Assembly (NCBI GenBank): GCA_017854535.1
Contig: JAFMHL010000026.1
Span: 1-58,695 of the forward strand
Source of the DNA: Nitratireductor sp.
GTDB taxonomy: Bacteria; Pseudomonadota; Alphaproteobacteria; Rhizobiales; Rhizobiaceae
Length of the DNA stretch: 58,695 bases
Reading direction: 5' to 3'
A model generated the notes under the pieces. It worked only from the letters and a program-made list of their open reading frames with translations, did not search any database and was not told the origin of the DNA. A program made the position numbers and the translations under genes. Of this stretch, positions 1-9,147 are shown piece by piece; the first letter of the stretch is position 1, and every line of letters begins with the position of its first letter.

Positions 1-27
1 ATGGTAACAAGGCGAATTGCAAGGCTT

Positions 28-669
28 TCAAATCATTGAAAGAGTTTCGAGTCGGTCTCTTAGGAATATATTGAGCAAGACGCGCATGGTGTATCCACCA
101 TAGATTTCCTTGTCATTCTTGATCATCCAGTCTTTTACATCTGCTTTTGCAAAACGAACCTTGTCGCCCATTTTCTTTGACTCTATCTGCACTGGCTCAT
201 TGGACAGCAAACCGATAAATTCATCATCGGTTACGTCGGTCAACAGAACCCAAATATTCTCAGTGAAACCATTTTCTTCCAAAGGATATTTTACCGTGTA
301 GTCGCCAAGGGTTTTCGCGTCCATCAATTCGTAAAATCTTGGCAAAGTTTCCCTAGCCTTTTCAACGGCACCGGCCATTGCGTCATCGCCTGTGGCTACA
401 GCAACAACATTATCATCGCGATCAATCGCTGCTTTGGCTTCTAAAAATTTTTCACTCTCACTGATTTTGGATCCTTCAGAGGATGGCCTGAATTCGAAAT
501 CAGAACCCTCAATCTTGGCCCAATCGGTTTTTGGAGCGTCCAGTTTTAGACCATTGACCTCCAGTTTCCCGTCAATCTTGCTATTCATAATAGAGGAAGA
601 AAAAAGGGTTTTGTAGCCGGCACCGCCTGCCGCGACCAAAACCACACCAACCAAAATCAGACTACGCAT
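28..669 (-). CDS. DUF2314 domain protein with N-terminal membrane anchor or signal
   Basis: This 213-residue protein starts with a short hydrophobic stretch (about residues 3-18), suggesting export or a single membrane anchor. The second half, from about residue 94 (DDAMAGAVEKARETLPRF) to the end, has the layout of the DUF2314 (YegJ-like) family: an Ala-rich helix, a central 'ENIWVLLTDV' strand, an 'NEP' turn, then a 'DWMI...YGGYTMR' segment. The biochemical role of the family is not established. The gene is monocistronic as far as visible; the next gene on the same strand upstream ends beyond the window of about 150 bases before glutamate dehydrogenase. The family assignment is from memory of the motif order. 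Confidence 0.75.
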   Translation of the reverse strand: MRSLILVGVVLVAAGGAGYKTLFSSSIMNSKIDGKLEVNGLKLDAPKTDWAKIEGSDFEFRPSSEGSKISESEKFLEAKAAIDRDDNVVAVATGDDAMAGAVEKARETLPRFYELMDAKTLGDYTVKYPLEENGFTENIWVLLTDVTDDEFIGLLSNEPVQIESKKMGDKVRFAKADVKDWMIKNDKEIYGGYTMRVLLNIFLRDRLETLSMI

Positions 670-819
670 GCCAAACTCCCAAGATCGCTGAAATTCGTCC
701 AGCTTTTGGTGTCATCATCATGGTTCTAGGTTTGTAATTGTTTAATCTTCGCCGTTTCCATTCTTCTTTTATGAACAGAGGGTTACAGCGAAGAATTAAA
801 GTATAATTTTTGGACTAAC

Positions 820-2250
820 TTAAAGTCCCAAAGCCCGATAGCTATCGGCTACGCGCTGAATAGAAATCATATAGGCAGCGGTGCGAAGATCGAAGTTTGC
901 ATCGTCAGACCGCTTTTGATGCCAAAGCTCACGCATTGATGCGTAGGCGTTGCGCATCGTATCGTCCAGACCGGAGCGAACCAAAGTCAACTCGTCCGCG
1001 CCTTTGATATAGCGCTCCTTGAATACTTTTGAGACTTTATCGCCTGTTGCCCGTTCAATCTCGTCGATCAACATGCGATGTCTCGCCTCTTCCTCGCGGC
1101 GCTGCATGCGACCAAAACGAATATGGGAAAGGTTTTTCACCCATTCAAAATAGGAAACGGTTACACCGCCAGCATTGGCATACATGTCAGGAATGATCAC
1201 TGTGCCTTTTTTGCGCAGGATTTCATCTGCGCCGGCAGTTACAGGGCCGTTTGCGGCCTCGATGATGACATTCGCATCAATGTGGTCCGCATTATCTAAA
1301 TTGATCACGCCTTCCATTGCCGCAGGAATGAGGATATCGCATTCTGCTTCAAACAAATGTTCAGTTTTCTCCGTGAATGTCCCGCCAGAAAATCCTTTGA
1401 ATGTTCCATGCTCACTAAACCAGTCTTTAGCTGCCTGAACTTTGATACCCTTCGGATTTGACAGGGCGCCATTATATTCGATGATGTGGACTATCCTGGC
1501 GTCATCTTCCTCATGGAGAAACTTGGCCGCGTGATATCCCACATTACCAAAGCCCTGGATGATAATCCGCTTGCCTTTCAGGTCACCTTTCAGGCCGGAA
1601 ACCTTCACATCTTCCTTATGACGGAAGAAATCTTGCAGAGCGTATTGAACACCCCTTCCCGTTGCCTCGGTGCGGCCTCTGATGCCGCCAGCATTTAGCG
1701 GCTTTCCTGTCACACAGGCGCGCGCATCAATATCCGTTGTGTTCATGCGTTTATATTGGTCAGCAATCCAGGCCATTTCCCGTTCGCCCGTGCCCATGTC
1801 TGGTGCTGGAACGTTTTGGGACGGATTGATCAAATCGCGTTTGATCAACTCGAAAGCGAAACGGCGGGTAATCCGCTCCAGTTCATCTTCACTCCAATCA
1901 CGCGGATTGATGCACAATCCACCTTTCGAACCACCAAACGGCACTTCTACAATGGCGCATTTATACGTCATCAAAGCTGCGAGCGCTTCCACCTCATCCT
2001 GATTGACACTCAACGCATAACGAATACCGCCCTTTACAGGCTCAGCATGCTCGGAATGAACGGAACGATAGCCCGTGAAAGTTTGAAAGTCGCCGCGCAG
2101 TTTCACGCCAAAACGCACGGTGTAGGTCGAATTACAAACACGGATTTTCTCCGCCAGTCCTTTCGAGATATTAAGATGGCGGATCGCGTTGTCGAATAGC
2201 GTATTAACACTGGCGCGAAAACTTGGTTCACTCTTACGTGCTGTAGCCAT
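820..2250 (-). CDS. gdhA: Glu/Leu/Phe/Val family dehydrogenase, probable glutamate dehydrogenase
   Basis: Probably catalyses reversible oxidative deamination of glutamate to 2-oxoglutarate with NAD(P). At 476 residues it has the size of the proteobacterial type. The substrate-side motif PFGGSKGG lies at residues 104-111 with the expected catalytic lysine, followed by 'NVPAPDMGTG'. The Rossmann coenzyme-binding motif GFGNVGYHAAKFL is near residue 233, and 'IEAANGPVT' and 'PDMYANAGGVTVSYFEW' follow as in the family. The ATG start is preceded by a GGGGAG ribosome-binding site about nine bases upstream. It stands alone, with 150 and 175 bases of noncoding DNA on its two sides. Cofactor preference (NAD or NADP) and substrate (glutamate or a branched-chain amino acid) cannot be decided by eye. 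Confidence 0.93.
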   Translation of the reverse strand: MATARKSEPSFRASVNTLFDNAIRHLNISKGLAEKIRVCNSTYTVRFGVKLRGDFQTFTGYRSVHSEHAEPVKGGIRYALSVNQDEVEALAALMTYKCAIVEVPFGGSKGGLCINPRDWSEDELERITRRFAFELIKRDLINPSQNVPAPDMGTGEREMAWIADQYKRMNTTDIDARACVTGKPLNAGGIRGRTEATGRGVQYALQDFFRHKEDVKVSGLKGDLKGKRIIIQGFGNVGYHAAKFLHEEDDARIVHIIEYNGALSNPKGIKVQAAKDWFSEHGTFKGFSGGTFTEKTEHLFEAECDILIPAAMEGVINLDNADHIDANVIIEAANGPVTAGADEILRKKGTVIIPDMYANAGGVTVSYFEWVKNLSHIRFGRMQRREEEARHRMLIDEIERATGDKVSKVFKERYIKGADELTLVRSGLDDTMRNAYASMRELWHQKRSDDANFDLRTAAYMISIQRVADSYRALGL

Positions 2251-2425
2251 TGGATATTTCTCCCCGAAGACACATAGATTGGTTATTCAATTCCCTCAGC
2301 TTGTCATGAATTTGGGGAAGAAAACACCTTTAACTGGAGCGATTGACGAGAATTTTATCCGGTTGACGGCGAAAAATGCGCAGATTTTGGCAATCATATG
2401 CATTGCAAGGCTACTTAGGCGAGAA

Positions 2426-2929
2426 TCAGAAATCCAGTTTGCGTGTCAAAATCAACGCAGGGATCGTCGAATTATCTCGTCCGCAATTTTCTGTTGTTCC
2501 TATTTGGGCGAACCCACCTGCTTTGTAAAACCCGATAGCACCTGTATTTTCTGGATGCACTTCCAGAGAAATAGTCTCTGCACTATCGAAACAGAAAAAG
2601 ATTTCCTGCATCAATTCGGTTCCAATGCCCCGGCCCTTCGAGGTAGGAAGGATATATAGCTGGTGCAAATGAACAGTCTTTTCAGCTTGATTAGCAAAGG
2701 CCATGCCGTGAAAGATTTCGCCATCATCAGCCACAATGAATTCTGAAGCTGGAACGGATAAGCGCCGCTCAAGCGCCTCAATCGAGTGCCAGTTTTCAGT
2801 GATCTCGTTTACAGCTTCCAAGCCCAATATAGCGTCATAGGTCGTGTGCCAAGCTTCGACAAGCAGCGCACGGATCGCAGGAAGGTCACGTTTAGTCGCG
2901 GTGCGAACAAAGACAGGCAGATTGCTCAT
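2426..2929 (-). CDS. GNAT family N-acetyltransferase
   Basis: A 167-residue single-domain acetyltransferase. The acetyl-CoA pyrophosphate-binding motif is visible as 'LYILPTSKGRGIGTELM' near residues 91-107 (Q/R-x-x-G-x-G/A type), followed by 'LEVHPENTGAIGFYKAGGF', the usual end of the GNAT fold. Its start ATG overlaps the stop of the upstream GNAT gene by four bases, so the two are translationally coupled. The two neighbours share overall pattern (both open with 'VRTATKRDLPAI' or 'FRLSVVDDIPAI' and an 'A/SWARTYD' segment), which suggests an old tandem duplication. The substrate is unknown. Confidence 0.88.
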   Translation of the reverse strand: MSNLPVFVRTATKRDLPAIRALLVEAWHTTYDAILGLEAVNEITENWHSIEALERRLSVPASEFIVADDGEIFHGMAFANQAEKTVHLHQLYILPTSKGRGIGTELMQEIFFCFDSAETISLEVHPENTGAIGFYKAGGFAQIGTTENCGRDNSTIPALILTRKLDF

Positions 2930-3441
2930 GAAATAACCCAGCGCATTAAGTTGGACGGAATGCCGCCCAAACCCTCATCCTCATTTGCGCCTTTGGCTTC
3001 GATAAATCCAGTCTTTTTATAGAAGGCGATGGCCCGATGGTTGTTTTCCAAAACGGTAAGTTCAATGCATTTCGGCCTAAGGCTGTTTTCAAGCTCGCTG
3101 CGTAATTTCAATAACAAACCAACTGCTATTTTCTTGCCATGCCAAGCTGGATCAACATGCAGATGATCGATGAAAAAAACATCGCTGCCGCGCATTTCAC
3201 CGCCGACATAGCCAATTACGTTATCATCCGATTTCGCAACCAAGCCCATCGCATCATCGCGCTCTATTTCACTAAGAAATAGCGTGGGAACATGCTTGGC
3301 ATCGCTTTTAACTTTACGGGCCTCGACGCCTATGACTGTATCATAAGTCCGCGCCCAACTGGCTTTCACCAGTTGGATGATGGCAGGGATGTCATCAACG
3401 ACTGACAATCGAAAGTTCAAAACATCAGCTTTCAGGGTCAT
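2926..3441 (-). CDS. GNAT family N-acetyltransferase (tandem paralogue)
   Basis: A 171-residue GNAT protein. The acetyl-CoA loop is present but degenerate ('LHVDPAWHGKKIAVGLLLKL', lacking the usual glycines), while the C-terminal 'ELTVLENNHRAIAFYKKTGF' is typical. It starts inside the end of the upstream GFA gene (17-base overlap) and ends overlapping the next GNAT gene. It is therefore the third cistron of gatB-GFA-GNAT-GNAT. Whether the altered loop still binds acetyl-CoA is uncertain. The substrate is unknown. Confidence 0.85.
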   Translation of the reverse strand: MTLKADVLNFRLSVVDDIPAIIQLVKASWARTYDTVIGVEARKVKSDAKHVPTLFLSEIERDDAMGLVAKSDDNVIGYVGGEMRGSDVFFIDHLHVDPAWHGKKIAVGLLLKLRSELENSLRPKCIELTVLENNHRAIAFYKKTGFIEAKGANEDEGLGGIPSNLMRWVIS

Positions 3442-3805
3442 TCAAATCCCAAGACAGTCCACTTTGCCGATGAACAACCCTTCCCGGCTTGAAAATCGAC
3501 GGGTCGTCTAAGCTACCCACATGAACAAAGCAAATCTCTTCATAACCGGAGGTCTGATTGATCAATGGATTGCCGCACTCTCCACAAAAAATGTGGGACA
3601 AAATATTTCCATTCTCATGCTTACGGTCATCAGTTTTCACTGAACCCTTGACGGCAATATTGTTGCGCTTGATTACCACAAATGCACTATGCCCAGTGCC
3701 GGAAATTTTTTGACAATCTGTGCATTGGCACAAAAAGCCGCCGGTTATTTCTTCGTCAATTTCGTATCGACATTTGCCACAAATACAACCACCAGCAATA
3801 CTCAT
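3425..3805 (-). CDS. GFA family (CENP-V/GFA domain) zinc protein
   Basis: At 126 residues this matches the glutathione-dependent formaldehyde-activating (GFA, Pfam CENP-V/GFA) fold. The zinc ligands are visible: C7-x-C9 with C12 at the N terminus ('GGCICGKC'), then '[17 protein letters not shown]' and the 'FCGECGNPL' motif. Members are annotated as formaldehyde-activating enzymes, but most single-domain members are of unknown function, so no formaldehyde role is claimed. The start overlaps the gatB stop by four bases (coupling) and its own end overlaps the GNAT start. It therefore travels with the tRNA amidotransferase subunit, without an obvious functional reason. Confidence 0.88.
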   Translation of the reverse strand: MSIAGGCICGKCRYEIDEEITGGFLCQCTDCQKISGTGHSAFVVIKRNNIAVKGSVKTDDRKHENGNILSHIFCGECGNPLINQTSGYEEICFVHVGSLDDPSIFKPGRVVHRQSGLSWDLNDPES

Positions 3806-5313
3806 CCATCAATCCCCAGTTTTGACTTCACCAGTTGCTGAACGACTTGCGGTGCAGCTTTGCCGCCTGTGGCCTTCATAACCTGACCGACAAACCATCC
3901 CGCGAGGTTTGGCTTTTCTTTGGCTTGTTCAGCTTTATCCGGATTCGCTGCAATAATTTCATCTACAGCAGCTTCGATGGCGCCTGTGTCGGTTACCTGT
4001 TTCAGTCCGCGAGACTCAACGATTTCAGCAGGATTTCCGCCTTCATTCCAGACGATCTCAAAGACTTCTTTGCCGATCTGGTTGGAGATATCGCCCGCTT
4101 TGATCAGATCAACAATGGCACCAATCTGATCGGGAGAAACGGGAGTCTCTTCAATACCTTGTCCGGCTTCGTTCAACTTACCTAGCAAGTTGTTGATAAT
4201 CCAATTGGCAGTCATTTTGCCATCGCGGTCATTGGCTGCTTTTTCAAAATAATCGGCAATGGCTTTTTCAGAAACCAGAATAGACGCATCATAGGCGGTA
4301 AGTCCCATGTCAGAAACAAGACGAGCTTTTTTCTCATCCGGCAATTCTGGTAAATGCTTAGCCAATTCATCAATATATTCTTGTGTGAACTCAAGCGGCA
4401 ACAAATCAGGGTCAGGGAAATAACGGTAATCATGCGCGTCTTCTTTTGATCGCATGGAGCGGGTTTCGCCTTTTGTTGGATCAAACAAACGGGTTTGCTG
4501 ATCGATCACGCCGCCATCTTCAAGTATTGCAATTTGACGACGGGCTTCATATTCGATCGACTGCCCCACAAAGCGAATTGAGTTCACGTTTTTGATTTCG
4601 CAGCGTGTACCAAAGTCCTCGCCAGGGCGGCGTACCGACACGTTCACATCAGCGCGCATAGAGCCCTGCTCCATGTTACCATCGCAAGTGCCAAGATAGC
4701 GCAAGATTGTCCGCAGCTTGGTGACATAGGCTTTTGCTTCATCTGACGAGCGCATGTCTGGCTTTGAAACAATTTCCATCAGGGCAACGCCTGTGCGGTT
4801 CAAGTCAACATAGCTCATGGTCGGGTGTTGGTCGTGAATAGACTTACCGGCATCCTGTTCAAGGTGAAGTCGTTCAACGCCAATTTCGACTTCTTCAAAA
4901 TTGCCCTGTTTGTCAGGTCCTACAGAAATCAGAATAACACCCTCACCCACAATCGGGTCTTTGAACTGGGAAATCTGATAGCCTTGGGGCAAATCTGGAT
5001 AGAAATAGTTTTTGCGGTCAAAGACCGAGCGCTTGTTGATTTGCGCCTTCAGGCCCAATCCGGTGCGTACCGCTTGCGCAACGCATTCCTCATTGATCAC
5101 CGGGAGCATGCCAGGCATGGCAGCATCAACCAAAGACACATTGCTGTTTGGCTCTGCGCCAAATTCGGTGGATGCGCCCGAGAACAATTTGGCATTGGAC
5201 GAAACCTGCGCATGGACCTCAAGGCCAATGATTACTTCCCAATCGCCAGTTGCTCCTGGAATTAGCCGTTTTGCTTCGGTAGTGCGGGTATCAACGAGGG
5301 TCACTTCGGTCAT
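3802..5313 (-). CDS. gatB: Asp-tRNA(Asn)/Glu-tRNA(Gln) amidotransferase subunit B
   Basis: GatB binds the misacylated tRNA and, with GatA and GatC, uses ATP and ammonia to convert Glu-tRNA(Gln) or Asp-tRNA(Asn) to the amide form. The 503 residues carry the GatB signature around '[18 protein letters not shown]', the N-terminal '[11 protein letters not shown]', and the tail-domain end '[20 protein letters not shown]'. It is the first gene of a minus-strand operon followed by GFA and two GNATs, each overlapping the previous one. The partner subunits gatC and gatA lie on the same strand about 4-7 kb away, separated by unrelated genes. The start ATG at 5313 is followed by [10 protein letters not shown], an N-terminal extension of modest length. 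Confidence 0.97.
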   Translation of the reverse strand: MTEVTLVDTRTTEAKRLIPGATGDWEVIIGLEVHAQVSSNAKLFSGASTEFGAEPNSNVSLVDAAMPGMLPVINEECVAQAVRTGLGLKAQINKRSVFDRKNYFYPDLPQGYQISQFKDPIVGEGVILISVGPDKQGNFEEVEIGVERLHLEQDAGKSIHDQHPTMSYVDLNRTGVALMEIVSKPDMRSSDEAKAYVTKLRTILRYLGTCDGNMEQGSMRADVNVSVRRPGEDFGTRCEIKNVNSIRFVGQSIEYEARRQIAILEDGGVIDQQTRLFDPTKGETRSMRSKEDAHDYRYFPDPDLLPLEFTQEYIDELAKHLPELPDEKKARLVSDMGLTAYDASILVSEKAIADYFEKAANDRDGKMTANWIINNLLGKLNEAGQGIEETPVSPDQIGAIVDLIKAGDISNQIGKEVFEIVWNEGGNPAEIVESRGLKQVTDTGAIEAAVDEIIAANPDKAEQAKEKPNLAGWFVGQVMKATGGKAAPQVVQQLVKSKLGIDG

Positions 5314-5484
5314 ATTTCATACTTTTTCTAAGGTGAATATTTAGGTTTTTCATGCCGTTATTGTTTCGTCCGGTCAAGGGAATCTTGAAGTTTCCCTTCA
5401 TATGGAAACCTTTCGGCAACTGTTTTTCACTACGATTCTGCTTAAATTAGCAATTATGCTGTCCTGCCCTAACAAGGATGGTGT

Positions 5485-6699
5485 GTGGGGAATGCTGTGA
5501 ATAACGATTCAATCTATCAACTTTTGACGCCAATAGTTTGCTTTGCTTTCTCTACAGCATTTTTGGTTATCTTTTTTTATAGCAAGAACAAGACCTCCAT
5601 AGGCCTTTTTTCCTTGAGTTACTTTTTTGGCGGCACCAGTTTTGTGTTTAGCATTTTCCGAGGTAATTTTGGCGAAGTATTTTCCTCCATCGCGATTAAT
5701 GCGTCTTATCTCTTAACGCTGTGTTTAATGACGGCAGCTTTTGCAGTCCATTTTTCAAAGAAGATTCCTTATAAAAATCTGCTTCTCATTTCATTAGTAA
5801 CTATGGGATTGATGGCGTGGTTCTTATTGGTTGATTATAGCGTGACCATGCGAACGACAGTAATGAATTTTGGCGCTGGACTTCTTTTACTCCCCGCACT
5901 TGCTATTATTCCAAGGAAAAATTGCCCTACTATTTACAAAGCAATTTTTTGGCTAATGGTCGCTAGTTTTGTTCAGTTTTATATCAGAACTTTCCTGACT
6001 GTATATTTTGCAAGCGCTCCGCTCACTATGCAAAATTTCAGCAGTTCAGTTTATCTAATCGCTTTCAATTTTTCCATTACCCTCGCCTCTATTGGTATCG
6101 CGCTATCCCTGTGCATTGCCATCGGCATGGAAGAGATCACAGATATGCAGCGTCTGTCTGAGACCGACCCTCTCAGCGGCCTAGTGAATCGACGAGGGTT
6201 TGAACAAGAAGTCACCAGGCAAATTGAATTGTCACTGGCGAGAAAGGTACCTCTTTCGTTGATTGTCTGCGACATCGATCATTTTAAGCGGGTTAATGAC
6301 ACTTTTGGGCATGATATGGGAGACCGTATCATCAAAGGTTTCGGAAAAATCATCAAAGGAAGTTGCCGGAGAACCGACATGGTTGCCCGAATTGGAGGTG
6401 AGGAGTTTTGTATCTTGCTTCCTGTTGCGACGAAAGAAATGGGGTTGATGGTTGCCAATAGTGCACGCGAGGCCTTCAGCAAGCATCAATTTCGCAATAT
6501 TCCCAATGATACTTTTTTTACAGCTAGTTTTGGAATTGCCCAGATACAGGCTGATGATACCTATGAGCACCTTTTTAAACGCGCCGATGCAGCTTTGTAT
6601 GAAGCAAAACAGTCGGGGCGAAATAGGTGTGTTGTCCATGGCGATATCAAGCCGAAAACTACGTCTATCGGACTGCGGGCGCGTGCCACTAATTCCTAG
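5485..6699 (+). CDS. Membrane-bound diguanylate cyclase (GGDEF)
   Basis: Probably synthesises cyclic di-GMP from two GTP. The N-terminal half (about residues 8-215) consists of several hydrophobic membrane segments resembling a membrane sensor region. The C-terminal GGDEF domain (about 225-390) begins 'DPLSGLVNRRGFEQE', with 'CDIDHFKRVNDTFGHDMGD' and the active-site GGEEF. The inhibitory I-site R-x-x-D (RRTD) lies five residues before GGEEF, so product inhibition is expected. The start is a GTG: the one used here (5485) has AAGGA six bases upstream, but the in-frame GTG at 5497 has GGGGA upstream and is nearly as good. It is divergent from gatB with 171 bases between. The signal sensed is unknown. 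Confidence 0.92.
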   Translation: MGNAVNNDSIYQLLTPIVCFAFSTAFLVIFFYSKNKTSIGLFSLSYFFGGTSFVFSIFRGNFGEVFSSIAINASYLLTLCLMTAAFAVHFSKKIPYKNLLLISLVTMGLMAWFLLVDYSVTMRTTVMNFGAGLLLLPALAIIPRKNCPTIYKAIFWLMVASFVQFYIRTFLTVYFASAPLTMQNFSSSVYLIAFNFSITLASIGIALSLCIAIGMEEITDMQRLSETDPLSGLVNRRGFEQEVTRQIELSLARKVPLSLIVCDIDHFKRVNDTFGHDMGDRIIKGFGKIIKGSCRRTDMVARIGGEEFCILLPVATKEMGLMVANSAREAFSKHQFRNIPNDTFFTASFGIAQIQADDTYEHLFKRADAALYEAKQSGRNRCVVHGDIKPKTTSIGLRARATNS

Positions 6700-6700
6700 T

Positions 6701-7468
6701 TCAGCTTAACCGTCCATAAAAAGTCATTCGCGCACTTTCTGACAGCAAAACATCTGGCTTGGAATTATAGGCCAGCACAGCCAGCATCCGCGTTCGATTT
6801 CCCTCGGTTGGCGTAACGCGATGAATAGAGTTTTTGCCCCTGAATAGGACCAAAGTGCCCAGCTCCATTTGCAATGTTTCAGGCTGTGTTTTGCCAGATA
6901 GCAGATCGCCAACAGCATCAAAATTCATATCTCCTTTGTCGGCATCCCGCAGATCTTTGAGATACTCAAACACGCCTCCAGATTCCGGTTTGTCGATCAG
7001 AAGCGTTATTGCAAAAGATGAATTATCAAAATGCCAGCCAAGTTCTTGGCCTGTTTTGGCAAAGTGCAGATTTACCGATGAAATGGGGTCAGCATAGGGA
7101 TGTAACTCGCGCTCGCCCACCACATGACGGACAAATGCCTGAAAGGCTTGATCATGGTAAAGCTGTTTAAGCGGCGAGCCAGTATTAATTTGATCATCAC
7201 CGATCAGCCCTTTTGATGAAGTAACTTCCAAATTACGCGGATGATCCAACGGGTAATTTTCATCCGTTGGTGTCAAATAGACATTGTGTTTGCTGACACA
7301 GAAATAAGCATCGGATATTTTTTGCTGCCCTTCTGCTTTTACTTGGGCAATCGCCTTATCGGTCAAGAAATTTGGCAAGACCAATACACCTTCGCGATCT
7401 AAGGTGCTTTTGCATTCGGTCAAATAGGCCGGGCTTGAAATTGGATGTTTCGAATTAACAATGTCCAT
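6701..7468 (-). CDS. 2-oxoglutarate/Fe(II)-dependent oxygenase, BesD/HalD-like family
   Basis: A 255-residue non-haem iron oxygenase. The iron ligands are visible as 'LGWHFDNSSFAITLLID' (H and D of the HxD motif, at about residues 146 and 148) and 'SIHRVTPTEGNRTRML' (second His about 216, with a following Arg to hold 2-oxoglutarate). The spacing and the 'GGVFEYLKDLRD' and 'GTLVLFRGKNSIHRV' segments resemble the family that contains the free-amino-acid halogenases BesD and HalD and related hydroxylases. Because the Asp of HxD is kept, this one should hydroxylate or desaturate rather than halogenate. It is 11 bases downstream of an MFS transporter gene on the same strand. The ATG at 7468 is preferred over a TTG two codons earlier. 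The substrate is not identifiable. Confidence 0.8.
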   Translation of the reverse strand: MDIVNSKHPISSPAYLTECKSTLDREGVLVLPNFLTDKAIAQVKAEGQQKISDAYFCVSKHNVYLTPTDENYPLDHPRNLEVTSSKGLIGDDQINTGSPLKQLYHDQAFQAFVRHVVGERELHPYADPISSVNLHFAKTGQELGWHFDNSSFAITLLIDKPESGGVFEYLKDLRDADKGDMNFDAVGDLLSGKTQPETLQMELGTLVLFRGKNSIHRVTPTEGNRTRMLAVLAYNSKPDVLLSESARMTFYGRLS

Positions 7469-7479
7469 GAACAAATTTC

Positions 7480-8712
7480 TTATATTGAGGTTGTGTCAAC
7501 TTTCGCGGTGCTGATCCTCTTTTTACCCATGCGAGGATGCAGGGTTTTTGCCACGCCAGCGCATAATAGCAAAACAGCTCCACCTGCCAAGAATACGCCA
7601 GAAAGAGGCGTGAAAATCAAGATCACACGGGCGAATCCAGGGGCAACCACGGCAGAAACATCGCGGAAGGTAGAATACACCGCCGCCATTTCCGTGCGCT
7701 CAGATGGCTTGACTGTCATCAAAAATGGCAGCCCTCCTGAAACATCAAGCAATACAAGGAATAATGTTGCCGCAGCCAACATGCCGATGGCAGCCAATGG
7801 AACGGAGGTTGAAATCGCAGCTAGTGTAAACAAAACACCACTACCGATGAACCCTGTCATGATTGTCACGCGAACGCTTGTCATATCGAGGTAACGAGAC
7901 ATGAAAGGTGTTAGGAAAAGCAAAGCGTTTGAAAATGATAACGCGATACCACCTGCCTGATTACTCAAGCCGGATTCAACTGCAAAAATTGGCAGGTAAA
8001 TGATATAAATTGCCCAACCGACAGAGCGCATTACCGCAAAAAGCCATCCAACAACCAAAGAAGGCTGACGGAAAAAGCGGCGTAGATATTTAAGAGGGTT
8101 GGTGGCAGGCTTTTTGGCCCGCATGATCACCTTGCCATTCCCAAGGCGCAGATACCAGAACCAAGCCAATAAACCACATACAGCGATGATCGAGATGATA
8201 AAGGGTGCAGCAGGCCAACGATCCATCAAAAACACCCCAAGATATGGCCCAATGGCCCAGGATGCCCCGCTGTAAAGCAGACGCGAAGATTCGTTTTTAC
8301 CCATGGATGTACGGTCGATATAATCCATCACATAAGCATTAAAACAAACTGTCATGACCACCAGAGCGGCTGAATTACACAACACAGCAATCGGAATTGC
8401 GTGGGGTAAACTACTCAATCCAATGAGATTGCCAAAAATCATAAAACACGCAGCCACCGTATATAATATCCGGCGCGGAATCAGACTGCTAAACATGGGC
8501 GTAAAAAGCGCGATGATTAGCGAGGCCGCGCCGATAAGAAGATAAACCTCTGAAACGGTCTTGGCATCGCCCAAATCGCGATACATCAAAACTGGGTATA
8601 CGGAGATCAGGATACTGCGCGCAGCGGCTTCAAAGGCTGCCAAAATGGCAAACGAACGCACGCCAGCTTTTGCTGGTTGATACGTAGTAAGCGCGATGCG
8701 GCGTTGAACCAT
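7480..8712 (-). CDS. Major facilitator superfamily transporter
   Basis: A 410-residue polytopic protein with about 12 hydrophobic segments, split by a charged loop after six segments ('RLGNGKVIMRAKKPATNPLKYLRRFF', about residues 191-216), the classic MFS layout. It lies immediately upstream (11 bases) of the 2-oxoglutarate oxygenase and probably shares its transcript. This pairing suggests that the transporter moves the oxygenase substrate or product, but this is inference. No substrate-specific motif is visible. It most likely functions in the cytoplasmic membrane as a proton-coupled carrier. Confidence 0.85.
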   Translation of the reverse strand: MVQRRIALTTYQPAKAGVRSFAILAAFEAAARSILISVYPVLMYRDLGDAKTVSEVYLLIGAASLIIALFTPMFSSLIPRRILYTVAACFMIFGNLIGLSSLPHAIPIAVLCNSAALVVMTVCFNAYVMDYIDRTSMGKNESSRLLYSGASWAIGPYLGVFLMDRWPAAPFIISIIAVCGLLAWFWYLRLGNGKVIMRAKKPATNPLKYLRRFFRQPSLVVGWLFAVMRSVGWAIYIIYLPIFAVESGLSNQAGGIALSFSNALLFLTPFMSRYLDMTSVRVTIMTGFIGSGVLFTLAAISTSVPLAAIGMLAAATLFLVLLDVSGGLPFLMTVKPSERTEMAAVYSTFRDVSAVVAPGFARVILIFTPLSGVFLAGGAVLLLCAGVAKTLHPRMGKKRISTAKVDTTSI

Positions 8713-8848
8713 GAATGCCTGCCAGCGATAATATTACAAACGGCAGGATGCCATTATCTAATCAATATATTGGCAGGTTCGGCCTAAACGGCGTTCAATG
8801 CAAGGGCCTGAATGCGAAAGTCTGTGTCGTAAGGGGAGATGGCAATCT

Positions 8849-8875
8849 TTGACAAATGACAAACTTTGCCATAAT
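8849..8875 (+). promoter_or_regulatory. Putative promoter of the parDE pair
   Basis: A perfect TTGACA -35 hexamer (8849-8854) is followed after 15 bases by CATAAT (8870-8875), or after 16 by ATAATT. GACAAA is repeated twice at a 7-base interval here, which could serve as the autoregulatory operator usual for ParD antitoxins. The site is about 40 bases upstream of the antitoxin start. The spacing is a little short for a standard sigma-70 promoter. Confidence 0.45.
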
Positions 8876-8913
8876 TGTATTAAGAACCAAATACATTTTA
8901 TGGAGCAATGACC

Positions 8914-9147
8914 ATGGCAACTATGAATATTTCACTTCCTGATCAGATGAAAAACTGGGTTGAGGAAAGTGTTCGAACAGGTCGTTATTCGAACGCTTCC
9001 GATTATATGCGCGATTTAATTCGGGAGGATCATATTCGATTGGAGCAGCTTCGTTTAGCGCTTATTGAAGGCGAGAATTCGGGTGAGGCACAAGAGTTTA
9101 ATATGGCTGAGTTTATTGCGGCCAAGAAAAAATCTTTGACGCTTTGA
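8914..9147 (+). CDS. parD: ParD-like antitoxin
   Basis: A 77-residue antitoxin of type II toxin-antitoxin pairs. The N terminus (MATMNISLPDQMKNWVEE, then 'GRYSNASDYMRDLIRED') is a ribbon-helix-helix DNA-binding motif as in ParD/CopG proteins, and the acidic C-terminal part is the probable toxin-binding region. An ATG two codons earlier (8908) exists, but GGAG at 8902-8905 is only two bases from it and eight from 8914, so 8914 is preferred. The stop overlaps the toxin start by two bases. It should neutralise ParE and repress its own promoter. Confidence 0.9.
   Translation: MATMNISLPDQMKNWVEESVRTGRYSNASDYMRDLIREDHIRLEQLRLALIEGENSGEAQEFNMAEFIAAKKKSLTL

Noticed and set aside
820-2250. Several long opposite-strand frames inside glutamate dehydrogenase and other genes
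   Set aside because: They are shadows of well-recognised genes and lack ribosome-binding sites and family similarity.
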